Positions 36,283-47,529 of a stretch of 64,000 bases of DNA are shown here, in pieces; the stretch's first letter is position 1, and the number at the start of each line of letters is the position of its first letter. The DNA is taken from NCBI GenBank assembly GCA_022453515.1, contig JAJNNY010000003.1, positions 496,001 to 560,000 of the forward strand. The letters run 5' to 3'. Source of the stretch: Astrocystis sublimbata (taxonomy: Eukaryota > Ascomycota > Sordariomycetes > Xylariales > Xylariaceae). The position numbers and the translations under genes are program-made. Below the pieces are notes generated by a model. It was not told the DNA's origin. It saw only the letters and a program-made list of their open reading frames with translations, and made no database searches.

Positions 36283-37660
36283 ATGGCCGGGTCATTCTAT
36301 AACCCGGAGGTTGTAGCTCTAGTTGCGCTCTCCTCTATATTAACATCATTGTCCTGTAAGGATTCGTCACTACAAATCTTGGCTATGAACCTTTGAGCTT
36401 GCTAATAATTGATTGCTGACTGGACAGTCATTTTTGTTGTGTCGCGCTGCGTAGTGCGTTTTCTATTGATCCTCAACCCGGGAATGGACGATTACATGAT
36501 AATTGGCGCTCTAGTAGGTCGACTCTTCAAAGTTTCGAGAACTGCGAGTGGCTTACTGATCACAGTTATTTACGATTGCCTACCAAGCCACCATCTATGT
36601 CATTGATATCCATGGTGGCTTGGGGATGCCGATGATGACGCTATCGCCAATGGAGATGACCATATTCCTCAAAGTATGTGCCGTCCTGTAATATGTGCCC
36701 AAACGTTTGAGAGAACAATAACCAAGGATAGTCAAGGGCACCTTTGCGATTGAGATCATCTACTACACTATCCTGTTCTTTATCAAGTCGTCAATCATCT
36801 TTATGTACCAGCGCTTCGGTATTTACTTCCCCCCTAGTCAGCAGATTTTGATGCGATTCGCTAAGACTAGACTTCAGCTATATGGACCATCTTCAGGAAG
36901 CTTTGCTATGGAACCAACATACTCTTGGCTGTTTTCTACGTGGTGTGTATTGCAACAACACTTGGCCAATGCAGCCCTCTTGAGAAAGCCTGGGATATCA
37001 CAAGAACATTACCAGGTAGCTGTATCAACACAACAGCATATTTTTATTGTGAGTACCGTTATGGTTGTTCGGCGGTGATCGTACAAAACTCATACTTCGT
37101 GCAGTCACATCCGCATTCAACATTATAACCGATATCTGGATTTTACTACTTCCTATTCCTACCGTACGTTCCCTGAAGATATCGTCACACAATCGTTATG
37201 TATTGTACATTATCTTTGGAATTGGCGGTATTGCCACAGTCATGTCTGCTGTGAGACTTTACTCCATTCTTGTGTACACACTAGCCGAAGACCCGTTTAA
37301 GGATGGGGTGCTAGTATGTTCAACCAATCCCTTCATAATTGTCAATGTCGTTAATAGCTTTTGTAGGTAAATCTCTGGTCCATGGTGGAGGTCAATATCG
37401 CCATAATCTGTGCCAGTATCCCGGCATTGAAACCTCTGATATCACCGAAAAGGCTCGTCGAGGAGCGGCGTAAGCGGCGCGGCTACAGCTCTCACATTAC
37501 TGAGCCGTCATCGTGCCGCCGATCCAAAACTAGCGACTTCAGCTCTATATTCCACACACACATGTCTAGTGTAGCGAGCCCCAGGAGAATGGGCTCGCCA
37601 AGGTCCTTTATAATTGAGGAAGAGACGTCGGGAGTATCACTACCACTGCAGACTCTCTGA
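36283..37660 (+). CDS. Fungal rhodopsin-domain (Pth11/SAT4-like) integral membrane protein (343 aa)
   Basis: Seven exons (36283-36355, 36428-36513, 36566-36677, 36732-36818, 36878-37048, 37105-37313, 37367-37660) give 343 residues. Signature stretches of the fungal rhodopsin-domain family occur in order: SRCVVR and the DDY pair after the first helix, GGLGMPM in the second loop, QRF after helix 4, LGQC and CINTTAYFYF in the extracellular loop, FNIITDIWILLLPIP at helix 5-6, then LWSMVEVNIAIICASIPAL at helix 7. The C-terminal tail of about 75 residues is basic and Ser-rich, so likely cytosolic and phosphorylated. No CFEM domain is present. Such proteins sit in the plasma membrane; some Pth11-type members act in surface sensing. 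The third intron uses a weak donor (GTGCCG), which makes that junction less certain. Confidence 0.78.
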
Positions 37661-38261
37661 AGGGGATTTGAAGCTGCATACTCACCTACGTCTGTGTTAC
37701 TGGTTGTTTATTCGTGTAAGTTCGAAGGTCCGTCGAAAGCTCCAGTATGCAACTCTGCAGGCTGTGCTAGGCAGGTTGAGGCATAGTATATTACAAGTTT
37801 GGGATCCATCACAGTTTGCGCAAGGCCTGTAGATTGATCTCATAGTAGGTACATAGCCCAAATTCTGGAGCAGTCAATGCAATGAATCCCGATACGGTAT
37901 GGCATGCGTTACCGATGACCCCTTCATGGATGATGCTATTGAACAAGCAGTGGTTCTTATCCTGGAATAACAATTTCGCACTGTGCCTTAGAGATTCATT
38001 CGTGGTATCAACTGCAGGGTATCATTCAGTAACAGGGCGATCTATGTTCACTTATCAGCTGGGCGATTAAAGGAGCTTCGGTCCAGAGAGCCTTGGCTCA
38101 CAGTACGGAAATTACATGAGCCTCAGCCCTTTATTTTCTACCACTTAGGTGTTTATTACCTGATCATCACTGAATCATATACAACTTATTCAAAAGCAGT
38201 CTATAATTAATTTATACGACGCCTGTTGTTACGGGATTAAGCAGAATGCCAGTCAGAGGCC
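37661..38261. other. Spacer between convergent genes
   Basis: Six hundred bases between the membrane-protein gene and the F-box-like gene, holding their two 3' ends. AT-rich near 38130-38220. A 62-codon frame at 37882-38070 is not convincing. Confidence 0.45.
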
Positions 38262-39690
38262 CTAACATCCCTCAGGCTTCCAATTGTAAAAAGTCTCAAT
38301 CTCCGTAGCCAGATCGGCCGTCCACTGACTCGTGATAAGACTTTTGCCGGATTTCATGTCGATCCATCGACGCTCGTCCCACATAACGTAACCCCATCGT
38401 CTTACTGATTCCGGAACGTAGTCTCCATAGATGTTGGAATACTTACCACCCCATAGTTGAACCCACGCAACCGGCGGTCCATCTGGCGGTACAGCATCGC
38501 CAGCGAACTGTAATATGTCCCTTCTCTGCTCGGCTTCATCCCGAGAGTTCGGGTACTTGGAGGACTCATCACGTCGGCACATCTGTGAAACGTCCCCAAG
38601 TACCTCATACATGTGGGCATCTATCTCAGCAGAGTGACTGAGACATCGGACCATTTGCTGAACAAGCTCGTCATGGTCGTTGATTGTCAATAGTCGCACT
38701 GTCTTCTTCAGGCCACGGGAGATTGTGCCATCCATGTAGTCTATTCATAGTCCAATTAGCCATGTTGTTCCACAGACCAAACGTCATATAGATGTTCGAA
38801 GTATGGGACGGCAATCATGCGTACTTACCAACGTATTCCCCCTCTAGATCGTAAGAGCCGGTGGGATTAAAGACTCCATTCTCCTGTCTGAACTTTGGAT
38901 TGTATGGGTGTAGGTCTAGCTTGACCTGATCGAAGATGTCATCGTAATTAGACCGAACAAAGAGATAGATGCATCCGACTGCCTCGCCCTCCCATGGCTC
39001 GAACAAACAGAAAAACAAGTCGAATATCTCGTGATCGCAAAAGCCACCCTGGCGTTGGCCCCGATTTCGACCGAAAAGGTGCTGAAAGGTCTGATAACGA
39101 TAAAGAGCTCGAAAAACACGTATTTCCTCGCTTCTACTCAGCTCAACAGCGAGCTTGCCTTGTATAGCTGGGTCAGTTTCCGCCTCCCGTTGGGCCGCTT
39201 CATTCATTTCTGTCGAAGAGACGGCTCCTCGGAGGTTTGCGAGAGCCCATTCACTATACCGGCGAGCCAGGGGTTGAGCGACAGATAAGTGAAAGGCAGC
39301 CACCCAACGAATACAAGATGGACTCCATGTCTTCATATCTAGAATGGCGGTTGACCTCGAGAGCCATGTTTCATAGGTACTGAGATATTCGACAATCTTT
39401 TCGTCGGGCCTTTTATCGCCGATGATACGCACGCGGGAATTCGCAGTGGCGTAGGCATCAACAAGAAAACCGGCCAGTTCGCGGCTCATGCATGCGCGCA
39501 GAATGGTGTCGCGACTGTAGCGATATTGGGCATGCATGACTGGAGAGGCGTGGACAAGCGCGCACAGCGTCAGTAAGTCTGGCATGCTGGAGAGGATGAG
39601 CAGTCTCAGCTCAGCGGGCAGGTCCTCCAAGCGTGACGATGTCGAGTTGCCAGCCGGTATCGTGACGCACTTCGTATTGCAAAGCGCCAT
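38262..39690 (-). CDS. F-box-like protein (446 aa)
   Basis: Two exons on the minus strand, 39690-38829 and 38740-38262, with a GTAAGT...TAG intron of 88 nt, give 446 residues. Residues about 18-55 read LEDLPAELRLLILSSMPDLL followed by LCALVHASPVMHAQY, the degenerate F-box form common in filamentous fungi. The remainder is a large helical domain with many Trp/Arg/Tyr and no further known motif. Fungal F-box proteins link Skp1 of an SCF ubiquitin ligase to a substrate; the substrate here is unknown. The upstream in-frame extension to 39981 has poor composition, so I start at the ATG at 39690. Many relatives are lineage-specific and expanded in Sordariomycetes, which agrees with the accessory look of this region. 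Confidence 0.65.
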
Positions 39691-40097
39691 CCTGCTGTGT
39701 CCTCGATGTGAACAAGTGGGCAAGCACATGACGGGACGGATACCTCCTGGCCAGGACACCGGCCGATGCCATTGCATCGAAGCCATGTGCATTTCTTGCA
39801 AACCGGAACACCTAACAAGGAAGGTTGTTGTGTGATAGGTGCACTCTGTGAGGGTCAACGAGTGTCCGTGGAATATGCGGCGTGGGTTATGTACATACAT
39901 CAGAGCTGGAGGTAGATTGGTAGGTGCTCGGTGGGAGGGCTCGATGGGAGGGCATGCCAGATGCAGTGAATCAAGCTGCAATCAAGGTGTGATACAGGTA
40001 CAGTGCGCAAATGTTTCAAAAAGGGGTTAGTGAATACTAGGTTACTAGTAGTACCTACTTAGGTAGGTAAGTACTTAGTAGGTATCTCAAGGAGTAG
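39691..40097. other. Upstream region of the F-box-like gene
   Basis: Probable promoter of the minus-strand gene. It ends in a cluster of TACCTACTTAGGTAGGTAAGTACTT-type repeats at about 40050-40085. No gene. Confidence 0.4.
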
Positions 40098-40385
40098 CCT
40101 GGCATGTGGGGGTAAGATTAAGTGTCCGGTATAGGTGTAGTTAAGTCGAGGTAGATGTCGACATATTATAATAAATATTCCTTTAATCATATAATAACTA
40201 TTATATAATCAATTAACTATATTTAAATAACTACTATATAACTAGGTAATAATAAAATAAGAAACATTATGTATTACTTTCTGGGGGGGGGTATAAACTA
40301 CGAAAAACCGGGTTGGAAGTATCTCATCTATTTTGTGTGGCACCTCGAACCCGGACACTTAATGTGACTTCCCCTTGCCTGGAGT
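40098..40385. mobile_element. MITE-like element with perfect 13-bp inverted repeat and AT-rich core
   Basis: ATTAAGTGTCCGG at 40117-40129 recurs as its exact reverse complement at 40351-40363. Outward of both copies the match continues imperfectly (CCTGGCA...GGGG...AAG) to about 40098 and 40382. The core at about 40158-40275 is almost entirely A and T, with nested ATATAAT/ATTATAT inverted segments and then a run of nine G at 40283-40291. No open frame. These features fit a short non-autonomous DNA transposon. Confidence 0.6.
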
Positions 40386-41237
40386 TGGTACTGGTAGGTA
40401 CTTCCTGGGCTGAGCCTTAGTATAGTAAGTACCCTAAAACGGTACTGTGATAGATGGTGAATACTAAGTAGTTCCTATCCTAAACGTGAAAATTTCAATA
40501 CCCCCAGTCGCCTTCTAGGTCTATAGGTATCCATAAAGATCGCAGGATGTTTCAAAATAAGGTGTTTTCTACCTAGGTACATATAGATTTGTAATACGAG
40601 CACAAGTCCATTGGACAAGTACTATTGAGCCACATCAAGAGTGCACACAGATTGTGAAAGGGGTAGTGGTGTCCACGAAGCCACAAAGTCTCGCGCATAG
40701 TAGAAAGTCGGGTTTGTTCCCTGGACCAATTACCTGGTTGGCGAATAGTTTCATTCACTGGTATTTAGAATTAGCTCTCGAATCAGTTGATACTTATCAG
40801 GACTATATTCTGTTTCGGGAGCAAGGTTTAGCTACTTGATGCAAATATTGTTAGAATAATCCACCTATGTTAGGAATTCTATCGAGGAATATTTCTTGTC
40901 CAGCTCTATAGCAAGCCTAAGTATTAGCTCATTAGCTCTGTAATGTAAGAAGCAAGATTCCCTTCTAAGTATTCACTAGGTTGATGATTATGAAGATGAA
41001 TCAGCGTTAAATCTAGACACCATTCACAACGAGAATTGAGTTGTTAATGCTGTTCTATCCAACCTACCTATATAAGTATAGAATAAGATCAACTGCCATA
41101 CTATTACACCAACTATGTTAGACACAGCAATTCTCTTATTTGAAGGTGCAGAGACTGCAAGTCGCAAAACCGGTCCAAATCATAGGCCCTTACGCAAGAC
41201 TTTTCTGCAATAATTACCGTATCCATATTTGGACACA
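40386..41237. other. Region upstream of the 41238 gene
   Basis: No gene. Contains CTACCTAGGTAC at about 40570 and a CTATATAAG box at about 41069, 170 bases before the next ATG. Confidence 0.4.
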
Positions 41238-41949
41238 ATGTCTCAGAACAGCTCTCCACGCTCATTTGATTCTGACAAATCCTACGTGTCGACTCTATCT
41301 GACGATTCTTACCTGGAGCAGCTCAAGCCTGGTCTCGATGATCAGTTCAAGGAGATGTTAAACCACATCAGAATGATTGAAAACAGCAAAACCATCGTCG
41401 AGGAACGAAAGAGACAGTCGCACAATGCAAAGAAGAGCAACGGTTTAGTCCAAACACCTGAGTGGACGGGCATCATGCGCGCAGACTATGCACAGTACAA
41501 GGCCAAAGTTGATGAGCTCGCTGCTGCCAAGAAGAAGAGTTCGGCATCCGACATGCGCGCAAAGAGAAGCAAAAATCAAGCACTCGCAGAGCAAGAAAAA
41601 GCTCGTGCTACAGCACTTGAAGATAGCAGGTTATGGTTTGACGCTGCCATTGTGTAAGTGCAGTTTGAGCTTCGAGAGCACAAGGATTTAACTAACGGAT
41701 GCTGCCTACAGAGCCGCAAAGGCCCGACTGAGTTTTATGACGAAGCACCCAAACGCCTATGATTCAGGTTCTACTCAGAGACACATCAAAGCAGCAGAGG
41801 ATGTCATGAAATCGGCGAAGCACGCTAAGAGACAAATCGAAGTACAAAAGCAAAGTAAGCTCTGCCCAGCAACGACTTATAAAGTGAATACTAATGCTAG
41901 GATTGCTGCAGAAATCGCGGAGGCCAAGATCGCAGCGGATAGGTATTAG
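41238..41949 (+). CDS. Small charged coiled-coil protein, function unknown (198 aa)
   Basis: Exons 41238-41653, 41712-41854 and 41912-41949 give 198 residues; the last intron of 57 nt has a textbook TACTAAT branch and CAG acceptor, and because its length is a multiple of three the unspliced frame stays open too. The N-terminus is Ser/Asp-rich, then come two long Lys/Glu/Ala-rich helices (about residues 35-70 and 80-135) and a third (about 145-198), likely coiled coils. There is no signal peptide, membrane helix or known domain. A TATA box at about 41069 and a regular intron pattern support a real gene. I do not recognise the family; it may be lineage-specific. Confidence 0.62.
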
Positions 41950-43237
41950 ACTTCTAGTCCCATAAAACATTCGAGCAGCCACTGTGGCTACGCTATGGAG
42001 GGGTGCCGGTGATCGGACTGTTCGTTTCAAGTACGTTGTACTTGAAATTGTTTTGCTCTAAGGGGTGGAGTAACTATGCATTGTGAAGAATAGATAAATC
42101 TTGTATATAGGCTTCTTGATTTGCAATACCTCTGCATCTTAGAAAAATCAGTGTCACGGTTCTGTATATAAGTGGCTACAGACGGTCGACTCTTCCGAGA
42201 TGACAATGTTCTATCTTATCAATTTTTGATCTCTCTAGATAGTGTAGTGGTTGTTTAGACATGCAAATATGAACTGTTATAACCAATGTACAATCTATAG
42301 ACTGCCACTGCACTCAGTTTTGTCTAATCGTTTGATAAAAAAGTATGCTTTGAGGGAATCCTTAGATTGGGACTGCTTCCTCTCGCCTCGCTGAAGTCAC
42401 TGCTTCAACAACGTGGAAGTTAGTGGCTCTCATCTTGAATTGCCATTGATGTCTTCTAGCTCATGCGAACCTACCTAGGCTGCAGTAGCCTTGATTGAAC
42501 AACAAAGTATCACGTCACGCATGCTCGTTGTTAATTTAGTCATATTGCAGGCATCGTGAGGGGCGCAACAATACTTACGATTTAGCCTTACGATTAAGCT
42601 TTATGGCCCGGCGTAAAATTCAACCAAACCAGGCGGGCGAATGTGATAGAAAAACATGTCAATCCACTTAAGGCCTCGGCAAAAGAGTGACTCATACCAG
42701 GTCCCTTCACAATACATGGTTTCATAATTGGTTTCCGCCAATTGGTGACTCAGTGATTTGCTGCTTATAAACCAAACCGCACGCCATTGGTGTTTGCTAG
42801 CACACTGGGACCGCAGGATAGGGTCTGTCTTCAACGTTTCTTCGGTAAGTAAAGATCACAGATACCTTGAGGATCGCCATGCATTGCTTGAGTGTGATGT
42901 TATGCTAGCATATGATGTAGCATTCACTGTGGGGTGGCAGAACTTAGGGCTTCCGAGTGCAGTCTAGTCAAAAACAATACCCGGTTCAAGCTCGAGCGCC
43001 GGATGCTCCGGGGCGAGGGGCAACACGTACCCGAATTTCGAAGCCACACCGCCGAGGTGCCAAGAGTAGCGAGTTGAATAACCGAAACTCCAGTCCTCGG
43101 ACTATCTACCAATGTAGCCCGTCCACGTGCCGAGTCACTCCACTTGGCACATAAATAAAGTCCAGTCGAGTCGCGACTGTAGCACATCTCTCTTCAGTGA
43201 CTGCAGCAGCTACGGTTCCCCAGGCATATTCAACACC
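41950..43237. other. Intergenic region of 1.3 kb
   Basis: AT-rich for the first 400 bases after the coiled-coil gene, CTACCTAGGC motif at about 42472, ATAAATAAAG at about 43150 as a TATA-like element for the epoxide hydrolase gene. No gene seen. Confidence 0.4.
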
Positions 43238-44705
43238 ATGGCCGACGGTATCAAACTCACGGAGCATGAGACCTCCTATTCGGGCGGCGATAAGAAAATC
43301 CACTACTTAGCCGCTGGCCCCGTCAATGGCCCTTTGATTATTTTCATTCGTATGTCATCAATTTCGTTATTCTGGCAATCTCTAGAGGTACAGACTCATT
43401 AGCGCACATGCTCTCTTGGGCCACTTCTAAAAAAGCTCTGATCCTGGCCCATATTCTTACTCTATGAAAAAGTTACTGACCGCAACATCTAGATGGATGG
43501 CCCGGAACTGCCATCACTTGGAAAGCCCAACTTGAAGCATGTGCAGGGATTGGCTTTCGCGCCATATCGCCTGACATGCCAGGCTATGGGAAGTCAACAG
43601 CTCGCCAGTATGAAATTAATTCTTCTTTTGGGGGCATCTAATATCCCTGGGGTTCTCGAAATCTCGCCAAAACGCTGAGAATGCCATGAACTAATTTCCC
43701 TATTCACAGCGTGCTCGACGACTATTGTCAAGAGGCAATTGTAGAGGGTATGATGGCTCTCTTGGCAGACACTGGCCGCGATGCAGCTATCTGGGTTGGT
43801 CACGATTGGGGTGCGGGCTGCACATCCTCTGTCGCAACTCAGCACCCGGAGGTTGTAAAAGCCTTGATCAACATATCAGTCCCCTTTCATACGATCGAAC
43901 TGGGCTGGGACGGATTCCTCCCACTCGTCAACCGGGAGCTCTACCCGGTGGACGAGTACGAATACGGACAGTGGGACTACCAGAAGAACTACGAAGAATC
44001 ATTCGACAAAGCCGTTGATTGGTTCGACCTGAACGTAACCGAATTCTGCAGTTAGTATTCTAGATTCTTTGATTCTCTGATTCGCCACAAGGACGCCCAA
44101 AAAAGAGGACATCTCAGCGGTCACATTCTCTTACATACTCCTGAGACAGCCAGCGCACGTATCGAGTATAAGTCACTAACTCTCTTTCTCCAACAGCGGC
44201 CGCCCTACAGAGAACTAAGGCACCGGAAAGTCGCTTTTCGGGCGCAAGTGCGACGCTGCGTAAAGGTGGTGGCTGGATGTCAGTTGCCAAGCTGCCGTCA
44301 GTCGAGAGGATGGGGCCACCGTGCCTCCCCCCAGACGTATTCGAGTCGTTCATCACAGACATGAAGAATGTTGGGTTTTGGTCGGCATCGGCATATTACA
44401 TGCATCATAAGCGAAACGCTGAGTATAATGGAAAGGCGGCGAGTGGTGGTAGACTTTCCCAGCCTGTGTTGTTCATTCATACCGCCTATGATCTTGTGTG
44501 CGACACCAAAACATCCCGCTTGGCGGAGCCGATGAGACAGGTCTGTAGCAACTTGACGGAGACCACTGTGAACGCTGGACATTTCGCTCAATACGAGAAG
44601 CCGGGCGAAGTCAACGCTGCCATATTCAGGTTTGTTGTCAACGAGCTGCCGACAGAGTGGCCAGGCTATTGGGACTCGGGATATGTTAGCAAGAAGGTGA
44701 CATAG
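43238..44705 (+). CDS. Soluble epoxide hydrolase-like alpha/beta hydrolase (358 aa)
   Basis: Exons 43238-43349, 43493-43607, 43710-44050 and 44197-44705 give 358 residues. The oxyanion motif HGWPG is at 38-42; the nucleophile elbow reads VGHDWGAG with Asp108, the aspartate used by epoxide hydrolases and haloalkane dehalogenases rather than the Ser of esterases. A cap region rich in aromatic residues follows (about 140-260), and the catalytic His318 sits in NAGHFAQYEKP. Asp in AYDLVCD (about 290) is a candidate for the charge-relay acid. There is no signal peptide. The enzyme probably opens an epoxide to a diol in detoxification or metabolite synthesis. It precedes a secreted dienelactone-hydrolase gene on the same strand by 1.4 kb. 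Confidence 0.87.
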
Positions 44706-46068
44706 TGTCTCCTGACCATTCAGCTTTGACGAATATCATCATGTTCTACAACTCAACTCCTACTGGCTCGATAATTGTGCACATAACGTATCAGAAACCC
44801 CGAGCAACGCCCCTTGTATATTGCTTTGCGGAATGTACTCTCTTTCCACACGTCGCATACTTCACTCGGAAAGCCTAGTTTCAAGGCAATGACGCTCGGA
44901 GTGGATTGGATTTTCGTGGGACACTGTCAAGCGGAAGCGTTCTACTATCCTGTCTTGGCAGCTGCAGTACCCATCCACCGTCGCGGGTAGTGTCATCACA
45001 ACATGTCCGGGCCTCGATTCATCCCCAGCGCAAACCCGCGCTTGGCTCGAGTTATATCTCGCGTATCGTGGCGTAGATCCTGCAAGTGTGGTCAAGTTGA
45101 ATTGATAAAAAAAAGGGAAACTTTTAACACAATTTTGAATCCATTTGGCGCGGTGTTGAACTACATAGTGTGAGTCAGGTAACTCTAGTAATTAGAGGCC
45201 GAATCTGCTAGAATATTCAAATCTCTGGCCCAAAGTCCTGTTCGAATGGCTACTCACATGTTGATTCTGACAATGATAACTTATCTCATGGTTATTGTTA
45301 GTATTTAGTAGCTGGCTCACCTGAGCAGACACCAATCTTACAGTCTACACATAATCACATAACTCACATCATCATAGGCAAATATGAGTGGGAAAACGTG
45401 GCATTAACTACACTGCTGCGTCAATATATACTTAGTGATCTTCCATTGCAACAATGCGAGGTGAACGCCCAAATCTAGTGGCGCTCGTGGCCTTGGCTTT
45501 CGTAAGCTTGCAGGTGATCAATTGGGGGTCATTGCATACGGACCCTTCCATACAGCGCCTCTCGCCTTTTATCTACCTACTTATAATTTGACCTTGATCT
45601 CTTCATATCTATCTTCCAACATGAGGATCTCGCCAGATCTAAGCGCTTCAAATACCCCGAAAAAAGCAATCTCGACAGCCTATCATCAAGCGCCAAGTAT
45701 TAGCCGCGACGCTCGAGCTCCAAGCGACGATCACTGACTTCCAAATAAGGCGATTCCAATTAGCGGGATGGCAGGCAAAAGGGCTTGGCCGCCTATTCGA
45801 ACAGGTTACATGCTGGTAGGAGATTCCATATCGCTGTCAACCCTAGGCAGTTCTTCCGTGAATTGCACTCTCATGCCCTTTATGTTCTAGCATGCCGCGT
45901 GGCAAACGCGGAGGAGGGGGCTTCGTGTGGAGATAAGCAGTACCGAATGTTCCGGGTTCGAAAGCCATAAAACTGGTATATTCGCCAGTCTAGCTGCAAG
46001 TCCAGGTAGCTCAAAGAACTCGACCTACACACGTGTGGTTCCTGAGACAGTTACCAATACGTGCCACC
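44706..46068. other. Intergenic region with a small hydrophobic open frame
   Basis: A 45-codon frame at 45454-45591 (+), 30 bases after an ATATATA box, begins MRGERPNLVALVALAF and could encode a tiny secreted or membrane peptide, but it is short. From about 45640 to 45820 a second plus frame of about 60 codons without a start has even, helix-like composition. Neither is strong enough to call. CATAAAAC at about 45966 may be the TATA element for the next gene. Confidence 0.35.
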
Positions 46069-46979
46069 ATGCTGGGTCATAAACTGCTACCCGCTCTCTG
46101 GAGCCTGAGCGTCTCCGTGTCTGCGGCCATCAGCCGACAGGATTGTCCAATCACTGATCTCTCGATCATTGCCCACGAAGGAGAGCCGGTCGGAACAGAA
46201 GTGGTTCACGATAATGGTACGTAAACCGACCTGAGAACTGATAAGGAAAGGAACTGATTAGACCTAGTCACTCTATACGTAACAGGGGAGCCCTCAGACA
46301 AAGCCGTGCTCTACCTGACTGATGTATACGGGATCCAACTGCTCGAGAACCGCCTGCTCGCGGATAGCTTCGGCCGTGCGGGCTACTTCGTGGTAGCGCC
46401 AGACTTGTTCAACGGCACGCCATCGACTCTCGATCTCAACGAAATGTCACCGACTCAGCTGGACACTTTTCTGGCCGCTGCTACGCCCGAGGAGACAGAT
46501 GCGCTCATTGCAGTAGGCGTCGACTACTTGCGTAGTGTCAAGAACATTACCAAGATAGCTGCCACGGGATACTGCTTTGGCGGTCGGTTTGCCTTTAGAT
46601 GGTTGTCCGAGGACAAGGGACTCAAAGTTGGCTTTGCCGCACACCCTAGCAACCTTCAAGATTCTGAGATTAGTGCGATCACGGGGGCTGCCGGTGTCGC
46701 TGCTGCCGGTGCGTTCCCTTCTAAAACTTCTCCTGTCCCTCATTCTTGTTGTCGAATCTGACCGTTTACCAAAAAGACGCCGATGGCATGATGCCGCCCG
46801 AAAGACGATCTCAAATAGAGGCCCTCCTGCTAAACACCACTCAGGCATACACTCTGTCTCTTTACGGAAGTGTTTCCCACGGATTCGGCGTCCGGGCCAA
46901 TGTATCCGACCCACGACAAAAATTTGGGAAAGAGCAAGCCTTCTTTCAGGCAATTAGGTGGTTTGACACTTGGTTGTGA
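46069..46979 (+). CDS. Secreted dienelactone hydrolase family protein (257 aa)
   Basis: Exons 46069-46216, 46286-46708 and 46777-46979 give 257 residues. The start at 46069 gives a signal peptide of about 22 residues; the slightly earlier frame lacks a good ATG. The alpha/beta fold shows the DLH triad: Cys146 in GYCFGGR, Asp193 in DADGMMPPE, and His225 in SHGFGVR. A cysteine nucleophile is what separates dienelactone hydrolases from serine esterases. Bacterial relatives cleave dienelactone in chloroaromatic degradation, but secreted fungal members have mostly unknown substrates, likely small lactones or esters. Confidence 0.86.
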
Positions 46980-47194
46980 TTCGAGGTAGAGATGTGAAGC
47001 CAGCCTCTGCAGAGCTTGTCGCAGCATGATTTGTATAGCTTTCATCGTCTAGGAAATATATGACTTCTCATCACGATCCCATTCTCGCCTGTGCGATGAT
47101 CATGTGCCGATCGGCGTATGGGTTGAGTGCCCGCTCGGAGTTAACTGTTTGGCTGTGTACAGTGCAATTCGATGTCATCTTGGCAGCATAATCA

Positions 47195-47480
47195 TTACAT
47201 TAAACAAATAGTGGGCAACATTTCCAATACTCTCATGCCATAGGTATTGACATTCTCATATTGGTGTCTTAGACGCGAGCAAACTACATTGGACCACAAT
47301 AATAGTCGAGGTCTGCGAATAGTTCGGTCGTAATTCTCCATCTCAGGCAGTGTTGTCAAATGCTCATTCCACATGGCGAAGTTCTTTGCCAGGTTGATTG
47401 GATCACCAGTCGATTGCACAATCTCTCGCGCCTTATCTGTCTGCGATGAATAAGTGATGTTGCCTTTACGATGTTTCCCT
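47195..47480 (-). pseudogene. Coding-like relic on the minus strand
   Basis: A minus-strand frame open from 47480 to 47195 contains a stretch (REIVQSTGDPINLAKNFAMW and the following EHLTTLPEMENYDRT) with the composition of a folded enzyme segment. No acceptable start or flanking exons are seen, and it stops in mid-fold. I do not recognise the family. Confidence 0.3.
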
Positions 47481-47529
47481 TACTCTTCACCTGTCTGACC
47501 GTGGTGGACGCCAAGAAAGAGCCATCTAA

